64,000 nucleotides of DNA from Gerris lacustris (GCA_951217055.1 OX578277.1:11841834-11905833); one strand, 5' to 3'; shown: positions 21,766 to 33,745, counted from the first letter of the stretch. Numbers and translations are program-made. The notes: a model not told the origin generated them from the letters alone.

Positions 21766-21994
21766 TAAACATTACAATTTTTTCAGAAAATAGAATATAG
21801 AAATAAATTAACAACTGCTGGCTCTTGACAACAATAACAACTACACCAGCTGTTCTGTTTATGGCCAGTGTTGCTAGTCCAGCTTTTCAAGCATATATGA
21901 TGTTACCTGGCTAGTAGAGGCATATTATTTACGTCGGCTGCGCCTCAGGAAATATTAAGTTTAATCTCGAGGCGTACCCAAGGGAGTTAAAATT

Positions 21995-22085
21995 ATAGCG
22001 AGGGTACTATGACTTTTTGCTTCCGTGGTACGCAAGATTTTTCCTCAAGAAGGGAGAAAAGTAACACAAATAAAACCAAAGATTT
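21995..22085 (+). repeat. Dispersed repeat GCGAGGGTACTATGACTTTT
   Basis: About 80 bp that recur at 45862-45945 (CGTGGTACGCA, TTTTCCTC, AGGGAGAAAA). Nothing coding. Confidence 0.6.
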
Positions 22086-22439
22086 CCTTCTTAACTATTA
22101 TTAATAACTAAATTTACACATATTTATACCCTCAATTTTAACTAAAACATTATAAAAACAAAGAAAACAAGTTTTATAACATCTTATAGTAAAAAAAACT
22201 AATGAAAATTAATTGTGATATTCGTGCAACACTGATTTTTTTTTTAAAAGAAAAATAAGTTGGCTCTACTGTTCAACCATCTTATTATTTTTTATTTTTC
22301 CTTCAGAAGGGAGAAAACATTAACATTCCACCCCAGTTTTTACCAAAAAAAATTAGATGTACATTAATAACTAACAGAATATATATTTTTTTTTTAAATA
22401 ATAGATAGAATTATGTATTTATTATTTATTTATTCATAC

Positions 22440-22492
22440 CTTTAATTTTTCATTATTCGTTATATTGCCTTTGATAGCAGCGTCAAGAATAT
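22440..22492 (-). CDS. Odorant-binding protein, exon 3
   Basis: Acceptor TTCATTGCAG and donor AAAG|GTATGA. Completes a split Asp codon and encodes ILDAAIKGNITNNEKLK, the helix between C1 and C2. Confidence 0.93.
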
Positions 22493-23265
22493 CTGCAATG
22501 AATATCAATAAAAATTAAATATTATTATGACAAAATGTTATTTTAGCAATACAAAAAGATTCCTAGGCAATTTTATAGAAATTTATTTGGTATTTATACA
22601 TTATATGTATTGTGGCAGATCTTTTTGTTTGAATTATACAATTTCAGGCTTGAGTTGACTTAACGGCCGTGACATCTAGCGGCAGTTGGCCGAACTACAT
22701 TTAGACTTCCCGGTTTGAGACGCTGGACTATGTACAAAAATACAATACATATTGGGGCACAATAAATTATATTATACATATATCAAAACTTATTATCTTG
22801 TACAAGTTTGTTAACTATTGGCCCAGCTATTTCAAGGTTGGTTGCCATTTAATTGTTTGACTTAGCTGGAAATTTTAAATCTATAATTGAAGAGTTCAAA
22901 TTCATAAGGGCGTAAGTGCCGAAAAATATAATTTTGAGTTGTTGGCTTCAAAACGATTTAAGGTCCAACCTAGTAATAATCAAAAAGGTCTAAGTGCCTA
23001 AGTAGAACTGTATATTTGTTAAAAATCGAAATTTCAAGGACACATAACGCAAAGATGAATCCAACCCCTAGTTTTTGAGGCGTGATTTTGGGGTGTTAAA
23101 ATTTTCATGTGATTGACACATGACATAACTGCAAAGTTTCAAATTTTTATGTTTGGTTACTTTCAGAGATTAGGAGAGCTACTGACAGAGAAACAAACAG
23201 ACAGACAAGCGCAGGGATTATTTTTCCTACGGACCTTAAACGATAAATGAAATTAAATATAATAC

Positions 23266-23350
23266 CTGTGTTTATGTCTGTTTCCTCGACACATGTATTG
23301 TGAAGCATTTGCTGCAATTTCTTCAATTCCTCCTCAGTGAATTCGAAGCA
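23266..23350 (-). CDS. Odorant-binding protein, exon 2
   Basis: Acceptor TGGTTTCAG and donor ACAG|GTATTA. Encodes CFEFTEEELKKLQQMLHNTC and then VEETDINT, with C1 at protein residue 44. An extra Cys at residue 25 sits at the presumed start of the mature chain. Confidence 0.94.
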
Positions 23351-23439
23351 CTGAAACCAAACATTGCTTAACTTTTAATGACTTAACTTTCTAAATTTAA
23401 ATTGCCAATTTTATTTCTTAATCGATTTGTTTTAAAGAC

Positions 23440-23590
23440 AACGTTTAAAAAATCGGTCCGAGACAACTCAGACAATCTTTCTCATATACGAATTCATAAT
23501 TATTTAGCCTAGCGTTTTCCATTAATTAGTTTTCAAAAGTTAGTTTTTCGAGTTTTTTATTATCGAACATTTTATCAAAATTTATCATAG
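23440..23590 (-). repeat. Fragment (tail) of the AAAGTATTGTG hairpin family
   Basis: Matches the far end of the elements at 26606-27182 and 52530-53135 (words ATCGGTCCGAGACAACTCAG, CTCATATACGA). No hairpin end remains. Confidence 0.65.
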
Positions 23591-24084
23591 AATAGAATAG
23601 AAGGGAATTTATTTCAATATAATAAACATTACATAGTGTTTACAATAGTTTTTATAAAGGTCACAGTTAAGGCTGCGTATACCCTAATGCTTGTTGCATA
23701 CTTTTGCCGCTAGATGTCTCTGACAATCACATTTCACGGAAGGTTAGATTACCATGTAGGTCTGAGTATTTTTTAAAAATTTATTTCTGTTTTCTAGAAC
23801 GTCACAATATCTACTTTTTTAACTGACATAATTATATGGATTTTATTTGCGTTATTAATGTCGTACTTTTATTTGTTTTTTTAAGAAAAATAATATTGAC
23901 TTTTTTATTTTTAGAAAATTATAATTTTACTTTAAAGTATTTAATTCTTTATTTAAACTTTTGAAGATTGAAAATGTTAGAAATAATTTAATTTGTCTGG
24001 TCTGGAATATTATATTATATATATATAATAATCTTCAAATATTATGGTTCTTAGCTATAGTTATTAGTTATTTAGTTAGCCCTC
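23591..24084. other. OBP intron 1, AT-rich
   Basis: No element or exon recognised. Confidence 0.45.
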
Positions 24085-24655
24085 GAATATAAAAAATTGG
24101 TCAAAAATTGACAAAATTTCTCATATACGATCCATTTATTAGTTTTCATAGCTACATTTAATTATTATTGAATATTTCATCAAAATGTATCATAAAAATA
24201 ACTTCGGCGGGCAACTGAACCCGGGCTCTCTCCGTCCGCGTTTTAAGCTATTTTCTCAGAAACTAGATTTTTTCCAGAAAAACGGCTTACATCGTTAGAT
24301 TCGTATTTAAATGGACTACATTTTAATTTTTTTTCAAAATCGTCGGAACCGTTTTCGAGTAATATATATATTTTTTTTCATGATTTTTCAGAGTTTTAGG
24401 GGGTAGCGCCCCAAAATTTGAAGCTAAAATTCATTTTTCGATTTTACCTCTGGGTATGATTTTTCTGAACATGTATGCCAAATTTCGTCAAATCGGTCCA
24501 GTAGTTTAGGCTCCAGGCGTCTGCACAGACAGACGGAAATTTTTTAAAAGCCACTTTTTTGGACACAGGGGACCTCAAAACGTGTAAATCCGTTTAAATC
24601 TCAAAATCGAATTTTCGCGCCATTACAATACTTTCTCTTTATATAAGAAAGTAAA
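24085..24655 (-). mobile_element. Hairpin-ended repeat (AAAGTATTGTG family), copy 1
   Basis: Minus-strand copy. The terminal hairpin ACTTTCTCTTTATATAAGAA (24630-24652) is followed by ATTGTAATGGCGCGAAAATT, a GTCTGTCTGTGCAGACGCC block, AAATTTGGCATACATG and a degraded T-arm-like block (ACCCGGGCTCTC near 24215). Same block order as 26606-27182. Confidence 0.75.
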
Positions 24656-26605
24656 AATGGTTTAATTTGCCCCAAACGCAAACGCCACGAAATTATGCTT
24701 TACTGTGCTATACCAATCTTTGTATAAACAGCTTACTCATTTTAGACCATTCTAGGTACTAGCGGTCATCACACCACAACTCCTTCAAAATAAATATATA
24801 TAATTTTACTAATATATATATATATACACCATATAATATGTACCTACTACAATATAATGCTATAACAGTATCGTATGCAGAGAAATATTTAATGAGTTTC
24901 AGCTTGATATACAGGGGTACGCACTTTTCTCGAGAACGGATGGAGAAAAAAAGACCGGACCTACACGGTTGGCTGAGGATTTTTTGTGTTGATGAGCACT
25001 TCTAGCATTTTAGTGTTTAGAAACTAAAATGCTAAGAAAGAATGCTAAGAAGAAGTAATGCTAAGAAAGAAACTAACAATATAAAAATAAAACAATTACA
25101 AGCCATATTTTTAAGAGTGGATTTCGATTTTATGGCTTGAAATATGAATTTTTCACTCTTAGAACTTTTTGCTCTTAGCATTATTTCTACCGCTGGCGAG
25201 CAGAAAAAGTTGCTATCGCGTTAAAGTTGGCAACGTGCTTTTCTCTTTCTAAAATGCCTTAGCAAAAAATAATTTTTATTTTGAGCCACAGTCAGAAGTC
25301 CAATTATGCCGATTTTCACAAATAGTAAGTCTGTAGCAACCTAACCAATAGTTAATCTTAACTCTTGTCGTTTTTGATTTATGGTAAATTCTACCCTGTC
25401 GACTTAGTTTCATAAACGTTTCCCTTTGTCGGGATGTTGCCAACATTACTCCGAACAGTTGGATGTAGCAGAATTAAAACATGTCGAGATTATTATCAGA
25501 CTGACATGCTAATATAGCTTCTAAAACGCCACATAATAATCATTTGTAATAACAATAACAATTATTATTAGAAATATTAATATTATAGAATGATTATTAT
25601 ATTATGTTTATTATTTGAAGACGATATGAAAGAATACAAACAAATGTGTTTTTCCTCTACATACTAAATTTCATAGAACTATTTTTGATCGGAATAAAAT
25701 AATCGGATTATTGGACTCGAGTGCCACAATCTTTGTTTTATATTTTTATGAGTAATGAATTGTTTTGTAGGGAATTCGCTAAAAAGGTATATATTTTACA
25801 TAAAATATATGAACGTTAAAAAGGTAATAACTTAGCAGACCGTTTAAATTATAGGTTTCACTTTTAATTATGATGGAATTTTTACTTATACTTGAGATCT
25901 GAAACTGATTCTAAGTAAAAACAAATATTTATTTTTTGTTATTTGGCTATGGGACAAAGTAGCTGTAAACTATTCACAACTTATAATAAACAGGTCAAGT
26001 TTGTGCTAGTCAGCACACAGCGAGGGTCCGTAGGCAACCCTGTATAGTTTAAGTAGTACCCTATTAATGGTGTTTTTTAAAATTCTAAATAGCCTACTTT
26101 GAACTATCTATGGGTCTGATATCCTCAAAACACATAAACAAACTTCTAATAAAGTATTTTTTACCAGTGAACCGGACTATAAATATATAAATACATACAA
26201 AACAAATGTTTTATTTTTTTCAAAATTTCCGAGAAGTTGTATCATTAATTTTGGTCGAAGAATGTTCAGGAATTTTTTCAGATTTTTTGCACTTTATATA
26301 AGCAAGATAGAAGGGGGGGGGGGGACACTTTTCACACCAACTTCAAACTCGCCTGCGCTCGCCTTATCAAAGCTTATAACCAAAAAATGATATATTTTTG
26401 TAATCAGCTCGACGTACCTCCACACGGTCTCCAAAAATAACAATTTTTTTTAACCCTTAAGTTTTTTACCCTTATTTTTTTTTTTTTTAAATAATTTGTT
26501 TAAGTTGCTATATTTTTTTAAAATGTGTTGGTAGGTACTATACACATTTATGCCAAATTTCAAAGTGATCAGACGAAAGGTGCAGCCGTGAGAGTAGTAA
26601 TTTTT
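24656..26605. other. OBP intron 1, no gene seen
   Basis: AT-rich with a short perfect hairpin (AGCATTTTAGT / ACTAAAATGCT near 25003-25033) followed by repeated AATGCTAAGAA words, and a run of about 13 G near 26314. No coding exon recognised. Confidence 0.4.
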
Positions 26606-27182
26606 ACTTTCTCATATAAAGAGAAAGTATTGTGATGGCGCGAAAATTCGATTTTGAGAGAGGTCCCCTTAGTCCAAAAAAGTGGTTTTTAAAAAATGTC
26701 TGTCGTCGGTCGTCTGTCTGTGCAGACGCCTGGAGCCTAAACTACTGGGCCGATTTTGACGAAATTTGGCATACATGTTCAGAAAAATCAAAAAAAAAAA
26801 AAAATCGAGAAATGAATTTTAGCTCAAAATTTGGGAGCGCTATCCCCCAAAAACTAGTTAAAAAAAATTAGTTTTGGAAAACGGTTTCGACGATTTTGAT
26901 TAAAAAAATTCTAAAATGTAGTCCATTTAAATACGAATACGAAGATACAAGCCGTTTCCCCGGGAAAAATCTAGTTCCTGAGAAAATATCTAACGCGGAC
27001 GGAGAGAGCCGGGTTCGATTCCCCGCCCAGGAGAACTTATTTTTATGATACATTTTGTTGAAATGTTCAATAATAATTAAATGTACATACGAAATCTAAT
27101 AAATGGAAAACACTGGGCTAAGTAATTTTGAACTCGTATAGAAGAAAGTTTGTCTCAGTTGTCTTGGACCGATTTTTTACTA
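26606..27182 (+). mobile_element. Hairpin-ended repeat (AAAGTATTGTG family), copy 2
   Basis: Begins with the palindrome ACTTTCTCATATAAAGAGAA/AGT (26606-26628), then ATTGTGATGGCGCGAAAATT, GTCTGTCTGTGCAGACG, TTGGCATACATGTTCAG, and near its 3' end GAGCCGGGTTCGATTCCCCG (27007-27026), a sequence like a tRNA T-arm/B-box. It ends near GTCTTGGACCGATTTTT. No transposase. Confidence 0.78.
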
Positions 27183-27545
27183 TACCTACTTACTACTAGC
27201 TTATGTGTAAACGCTCCAAAATCAAAATTGGTAGAGTAAGAAGTAGAGTACTCTCTTCTCGCTACTCTACTCTCCTGTTTACTCTACCCGTGTAAACCCG
27301 GCTTAAGTTTAGGTAAAACCGATAATTCAGTTGAAATCTCAAAAAACATCATTTTTAAATATGTATAAAAAAATTTAATAAAAAAAATATTTTTAAAAAG
27401 TAAAAAAAAAATCAATGTTTTTTATATTTCATTTTTTATTTACGAATTTCAATTTATATAAAGTCAAAATACAAACAAAAATTTTCAGAAAAAAATGGAA
27501 TGAAACATTGGAATAAAAAATATTTACAATTTTGGCCGAATCTTA
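27183..27545. other. OBP intron 1 spacer
   Basis: Includes an approximate inverted pair around GTAGAGTAAGAAGTAGAGTA / TACTCTACCC (27225-27300) with GTGTAAAC ends, possibly a tiny MITE. Otherwise AT-rich. Confidence 0.4.
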
Positions 27546-29147
27546 GGCCTCTTTCACACGAGGCAACTTAGTTGATTCAACTAGTTGACTGGTTGACTCT
27601 CAACTAGTTGACTGCCCGTGTGAAGACTTTTTCACGCCTCTTTCACACGAGGCAACTTTGTTGATTCAACTTCTCTTCCCAACGGAGATTCAGTACGATT
27701 TTTGGACCCGAGAAAGCAGGAGTACGTGTACTTCTTGTGCTTGCTCTTCTGCAAGAAGAAGAGAAAAATAATTGTTTGTGCGTGAAGTCTCACGTAAAAA
27801 GGGTTTCGTTGGTTTTATGAATAGAAAAATTGTTAATATAAGTATAAGGGAGGTGGGGCACGCAAAAGGTTGATGTTTTTTACAAAATGGCATGAAAAAT
27901 TAACTAATTTCCACAAGTGGTATATATATTTGTAATCAACTCTTCAATACCTTTTATTTTATACCCCACCCAAAATGTAAACAAAAAATCGTAAATTTGA
28001 ACAGCTGAAAATTTTGAGTTCGCTATATTTTTACTGGTCTTATATTACTTTGCTTTGTAAGTTTCATCGCACATTTCCGTTTCCCCAATTTTGAACCACT
28101 TCCCGTGATTCAATCTTCCCCAAATTTTGCTCATAGATACAACTAAGGTGAAGAATACAGAAACCAAAAACAAAAAAACAAAAAACAAAATGGCGTCAAA
28201 TTTATTTGCTTTTTAAGTTTCATCGCACACCTATTACCCCAATTTTAAACCACATACCGTCATTTAATCTTCCCCAAATTTTGCATATAGATACAATTAA
28301 GGTGAAGAATACAGAAACAAAAAAAAAAAAAAAAAAAAAAAAAAAAGGTTGAAAATAAGACCAGTTTTGAAAAATTGCATTTTTATATTAATTATTCCTG
28401 TGTGCTCCTCAAAACGATCGTTAAGACTGGAAAGTTTCAAGTATTTATCTCTTTTAATTCAAAAGTAATTGCAACCGTTCAGAGTGACAGACGAAACTAT
28501 AAGGGTTTCTTTTTTTGGTTTTATCACTGAAACCCTAAAAAGGAGAAAATCTAGTCGAAGAATGAGGGTTCATGCCTTGCTAGAATCGGGAAACGGACGC
28601 TTTCCCACAATTATATCCGAAACTACTAAGCCACGAGGATAAATATTTCAATTTAATTGGAAGAGAAAGAAGAAACCATATCAAACAAGTCCAGTTGAAT
28701 CAACTAAGTTGACTCGTGTGAAAGGCCTAATGCCTTGTAGTGTCTTTTTAGTTGAATCAACTAGTTAGGATGGGAACGTAAGCGGCACATGTGCCTGGCC
28801 TCCTAGTTGACTGGGCGGACGAGTTGACTCGTGTGAAGGGGTTCGGGCGATTCCTTAACATTTGCTACCCGGCTACACTCCTTTTCAACCGCCAGTCAAC
28901 TAGTTGAATCAACGAAGTTGACTCGTGTGAAGGGCCTAATGCCTTGTAGTGTCTTTTTAGTTGAATCAACTAGTTAGGATGGGAACGTAAGCGGCACATG
29001 TGCCTGGCCTCCTAGTTGACTGGGCGGACGAGTTGACTCGTGTGAAGGGGTTCGGGCGATTCCTTAACATTTGCTACCCGGCTACACTCCTTTTCAACCG
29101 CCAGTCAACTAGTTGAATCAACTTTGTTGCCTCGTGTGAAAGAGGCC
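27546..29147. mobile_element. PIF/Harbinger-like non-autonomous element
   Basis: 1,602 bp with inverted ends GGCCTCTTTCACACGAGGCA and TTA on both sides (27543-27545, 29148-29150). Several internal copies of the same GACTCGTGTGAAAGGCC-type end and of TTGATTCAACTAGTTGACTG are present. A near-identical direct duplication of about 210 bp lies at about 28710-28918 and 28920-29128. No transposase recognised. The 3-bp TTA duplication fits PIF/Harbinger. Confidence 0.82.
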
Positions 29148-29150
29148 TTA

Positions 29151-29851
29151 GTGTGTGTAAACACAGCGTGTTTATGCTTGAATGTTTCCCTTAGAGACTG
29201 ACCATCTCTAACCATCTCTTAGTTACCTCCGACAAGAAGGTAATGAGGGGGTTAGTAAAGCCTAGTTCACTAAAAATCCGACAGACTGCACTAGCTCTCG
29301 ATCCCACTTTTTCCCATTTACCAAATTACTCCTCCTGGCTCTAAAAATTAATATTTTTGCACGAAATTTGGGATTTAGAGTATTTAGATAATTGCCTTTT
29401 GCAGCCGCGAGCTACATTTTTTAAAAAATAAATAGAATCGGATTTAAGAATCACTTAAGTGGGAAAAAAGGGGAAAATCAAAAATCGGGCTCGCGGCTGC
29501 ATTGAAGAATACATTGATGAACCCAGATACGAAATATTGTATTTTTATCTCTAATATTACGGACAAAAACAGAAATTTTGTAAAATCAAACACGTCCGCG
29601 CACCCTTAACAACTTTATCCTTTATCTTTTATAATTTTAACCTATTTTTATTTACATACCATAACATGGTGCAACGTTAGGCATGTTGCGCGACGTGTCT
29701 ACAAGTGTGGACGCTATACCTAGACCATAGACGGTCTCAGAAGATGTCTATAGACACGTTGCGAGACATTTCTGTAGACGGTCTATGAGACCGTCATAAT
29801 ATCTGGTGAGTTATGTCTCGCAACGTGTCTACTGGTGTGGACTAGGCTTTA
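29151..29851. other. OBP intron 1, with MITE-like inverted words
   Basis: 29690-29845 has direct and inverted copies of GACACGTTGCGAGAC / GTCTCGCAACGTGTC around GACGGTCTATGAGACCGTC, probably a small foldback element. The hAT at 29852 sits right beside it. Confidence 0.5.
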
Positions 29852-30113
29852 CAGTGACGGATCTAGGGGGGGGCAGGGGGGGCAGCCTGCCCCGGGCGCC
29901 GGATTGAAGGGGGCGCCGGGTTGGAGGGGGCGCCGAGCTTGCCTGGTTTATTTTTTTTTATTTTTTTTTGTACTAGAAACAAATTCTGCAAAAAAATAAA
30001 GGCGAAGTGCTAAAATTTGCGCTACAACGTCCTGGAGAGACCCAGAAAGGAAGCCAAGCGTCGCGAAATATTAAAAGTGTTCCCTGTTTCATTTCCATTA
30101 CAACTTTTGAAAG

Positions 30114-30840
30114 ATTTGACAAAGGGCGCCATTAGAACAACAGATATTATCAAGGACGCCCAGAATCAAACAAGATTGGAAACCAATGTAAATTAATCCA
30201 GTAATTACTGTAATATTTACATATTCGCTAATTTGCAAAGTGTGTAGCAGTTATTGTTATAGTCTTACGTAGGGCGCCTTTGAAGCAAGAGGAATCAGCA
30301 AGGGCGCCAAGAAACATAATATTTGGAAAATAATGCAAATTGAATGGATTAATATACACCTTTTAAAGTCGACTAAATGAATTTGACAAAGGGCGCCATT
30401 AGAACAACTAATGTCATCAAGGACGCCCAGAATCAAACAAGATTGGAAACCAATGTAAATTAATCCAGTAATTACTGTAATATTTATATATTGGCTAATT
30501 TGCAAAGTGTGTAGCTGCATATTGTTATAGATTTAAATAGGGCGCCTTTGCAGCAAGAGGAATCAGCAAGGGCGCCAAGAAACAAAAATATGTTTGGAAA
30601 ATAATGCTATTGAATGGGTTAATTAAACACCTATTAAAGTTGACTAAATTAATTTGACGAAGGGCGCCCTTGGCGCAACAGGAAATCAGCAAGGGCGCAG
30701 CCGAGAAACAAAAAATGTTTGGAAACCAATGTATATTAATCCATTAATTAATATTATATCTATATATTCGCTTTAGCTGTTATGTTTTGCAAAGGGCGCC
30801 TTTGGCGCAACAGAAATCTGCAGGGGCGCCAAGAATTAAA
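30114..30840 (+). repeat. Subterminal tandem repeats of the hAT, period about 270 bp
   Basis: The block TTTGACAAAGGGCGCCATTA recurs at 30114, 30386 and (TTTGACGAAGGGCGCC) 30653, with GGAATCAGCAAGGGCGCC between. About 2.6 copies between the left end and the transposase remains. Confidence 0.85.
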
Positions 30841-33230
30841 GGCTTTTTCCCATAAGGCTAAGGAGGAAGGTTTCACACAGTGGAAGAAGGTAAATAAAAA
30901 AATTCTCGAACACAAAAACCTAAAGCCACAAAAAAGTGTTTGTTCTTGGAAAACATTAGAGAGCCTCCATTATTTAGAGGTTTCTCTAAATAAAAGAGGA
31001 ATTGCCAAAGAACTACAGGAACAAATACCACAGGAAGAGAATCACTGGAAGTCAGTTTTATATGCCGTTGTTGATGTAATTATACATTTGGCCTAGCAAG
31101 GCAGTGCTTTTCGAGAATCGGATGAAAGCCTCAACTTTAGTAATCCCAGACGTGGAAAGTTCTTAAACACCATTGACTTACTCTCTCGATACCACCCCCC
31201 ACTACAAGAACACATAATCCGCCATAAAAAAAGGTCAGGTCAGCTACTTTTCGCACAATATCCAAAACGATTTTTTGGATATCACAGCAAAAAAAGTAAG
31301 AGAAAAAATTCTGAGTGACATAAGAGAAGCAAAATATTTCTCTGTCATGTTTGACTGTACCCTACATGTACCCCTGATGTCAGCCACTTGGAGCAAATGT
31401 CTCAAGCCATTAGGTACGTAAAATTAAGTGAAAGTGGGCCAGAGACGCGAGAATTTCATTGATTTTTTAATAGTTACGGACGGTTAGAAGACGGGACTTT
31501 CTGAAGCAATAAACAAAAAACTCAAAAGTGATAGTTTGGATTTTAAGAACTATAGAGGGCAGTCATACAACAATGGTGCTAACATGGCTGGAAAGTACAA
31601 GGGTTTTCTAACCCGTTTGCAAGAAAATAATGCTCTTGCTTACTTCGTACCCTGTGCTGCGCATCCACTAAATTTAGTTGGGGTCAAGGCTGCGAGCGCC
31701 ACTCATGAAGCAGAAATTTACTTTGGAGTTTTAAATTGTCTTTATTCATTCTTCGCAGCATCAACTGATAGGTGGGAAGTTTTGCTCAAAAAATATACCT
31801 ATCTCTCTCAAGCTACAGACAGGAACCAGGTGGTCAACAAAGCGGGAAGCTGTAATAGTACATTACGCGTCCGGTGCGGAAAGTAGCATTTTGCATGCGA
31901 GTGTGGAGTTTGCACCCGAGCGATAGCGAGGGTGGTAAAACCACACGAGCAATGCAAAATGCCGTTTTCGCACGAGTTGCGTACCGTACTTTATCTACGA
32001 TTGTTAGATTTAAATAATAAATACAGAAACAAATAAACTTGTTGTATGTAAGTTCGTATCTCTCTCTTGATAAAGATGGCATTAATTCATTAGTTGTATT
32101 TTTTGCCGAATTAATTATTTCTGAAGGATTATTATTCTCCACATGTTCGTCTAAGTCACTTGATTCACTCATTGTTTTTCACTAAAATCTCGATATAAAC
32201 AGTTACTTTAATAAAAGAACACCAAATTAGTTTTGTTAAATGTAAACAAACTCGCTAATCGTGCGTAAAGCTGAAGAATTCCTCTTCTTTACCGCACTAG
32301 CGTGGTAAAGAAGAGGAATTCTTCAGAACTATGAGATGCGCATGCGCAATGAATACAAATACGTAAATAATCACTTTCTACGCATCTAAACAAAGATATA
32401 ATGTTTATATTTCGTATCAATCGTAGATAATAGTTATTTACAGGTATTATGGAGGAATTACTACTGCTTTAAATGATATGGTAGTATGTTTGACTTTTAG
32501 TTCTGAAACAAAAACAAAAGCTAGGAGTCTTTTAATAAGTATTAGCACTTTTGAATTTGTGATATTTCTTGCTACTGGTTCAAGGAGCTAACTAGGATTG
32601 ACATTGTCAACAAACTCCTCCAGAAAAAATATATTACAATTGCTCAATCTGTTCTCCACATTAACCGCCTTATATACAAAAAGCATGGCACCAAAGAGAA
32701 TTCAAATAACCAAATCCTAAGTTCACTTAGAACCAGGTTTTGTGCCTTACAATCAATTAACAAGTTATTTGGGGTCTTAGACAGAACACAGTTGCAAGGA
32801 ATGACAGATGAGGGTATCAAGATTCGTGCAACGGAGCTTGCAAATTTCTATAAAGAAGATCTCGATAAGAAGGAATTTGTAGTTGAAGTCAATAGCTTCA
32901 AATATCATGCACTCGACTTGACACCAAATATGGCCATGGCCACAGCAACACCAATTAATATGTTTACAAAAATATTAAAAAATGGCCTTCAAGATGCATA
33001 TCCAAATGTACAACAGCACTTAAAATGTTTCTTACCATGCCTGTTTCAGTAGCTATGGAGCTTCAGCAAGCTAAAGATAAAAACATATTTAAGAAACTTA
33101 ACAACTACAGAAAAACGCCTATCAAATTTAAGTATTATCAACATCGGACACGAGTTAGCTTCTAAGCTCTCGTACGATGGCATTATTATGTCTTTCGTGA
33201 CCAGAAAAGCTCGAAAAATTAAGTTTTAAA
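30782..33230 (+). pseudogene. hAT transposase remains
   Basis: hAT transposases cut and paste DNA using an RNase H-like core and dimerise through a C-terminal region. Recognisable parts in order: TTF-like N-terminal segment (HKAKEEGFTQWKKVNKKILE) from 30857; RGKFLNTIDLLSRYHPPLQEH at about 31150-31215; RGQSYNNGANMAGKYKGFLT (31554-31613) and VPCAAHPLNLVGVKAA, the DDE/D core region; TRWS before the inserted element at 31859; YYGGITTALNDMV after it; the QGMTDEGIKIRATELANFYK region; and the hAT dimerisation motif SKLKIKTYLRNL near 33065. Several frameshifts and stops separate these parts, so the gene is dead. Confidence 0.88.
31859..32427 (-). mobile_element. Crypton-like non-autonomous element, copy D (best-defined copy)
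   Basis: 569 bp inserted in the hAT transposase frame, flanked by a 5-6 bp direct repeat (T)AATAG (31853-31858, 32428-32433). Removing it with one repeat restores the frame REAV-I-V-IYRYYGG. Reading minus: TATCTACGATTGATACGAAA end, GCGCATGCGC, a 25-bp stem hairpin (CTGAAGAATTCCTCTTCTTT/ACC around 32271-32326), a short ORF from 32172 (MSESSDLDEHVENNNPSEII, then a block with LSRERYELTYNKFI), the inverse TATCTACGATTG box, and a terminal hairpin made of GCATTTTGC blocks. The ORF start resembles the N-terminal domain of insect Crypton tyrosine recombinases (KSREKYExxYxxF). That homology is from memory. Confidence 0.8.
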
Positions 33231-33745
33231 TTTTAGTAATAGGTTTTTTAATAGGATTAATTGGATGGTTTTTTTTTTTTTTTTTTTTTTTTCACATACG
33301 TTTTTCACGTCCTAAAAAGATTTGTTAACGTATTTATAAATAAAATGCACATTAAATTTATTTTTAATATTAAAAAAAATGTACATTAAAAATTGTATAT
33401 ATATTTGGGGGGGGGGGGCGCTCAAAAAAAATCTTGCCCCGGGCGCCGGAAAGCCTAGATCCGTCACTGAGGCTTTAGACCTACATTTCAACCGGAGTAC
33501 CCTAATCAATTGACTACGTAGTATGCGCATGTCCGTTTTTACTTTCTCACATAACCCTAGAATACTACCGTTAAATATTAATTTGTTGTTACTACCGATA
33601 CGTTACACCAACATAATATCTGGTGAGTTTAGAAACATTCATAGAGTAGATGTGTAAAGTGGTTGATCGACACGAAAAAGAATCAGCAAAAAAGAAAACA
33701 AATAAAATAAAAATGAAATAGAATAAAAAATAAATAAATATTTAC

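Larger units (their letters stand above)
29852..33469 (+). mobile_element. hAT transposon (TTF/ZMYM-type transposase), decayed
   Basis: 3,618 bp with inverted ends CAGTGACGGATCTAGG and CCTAGATCCGTCACTG and a perfect 8-bp target duplication AGGCTTTA (29844-29851, 33470-33477). GGGCGCCGG-rich subterminal sequence at both ends (CCCCGGGCGCC). The transposase is in pieces (30782-33230) and a Crypton-like element is inserted at 31859-32427. It lies in OBP intron 1, antisense to the gene. Confidence 0.93.

Noticed and set aside
30257..30520. Minus frame of 87 residues in the hAT 5' region
   Set aside because: Antisense to the subterminal tandem repeats of the transposon; no family.
31834..32172. 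112-residue minus frame as a host gene
   Set aside because: It is the truncated ORF of the Crypton-like element read through into its terminal hairpin block; the same start occurs in the other copies.
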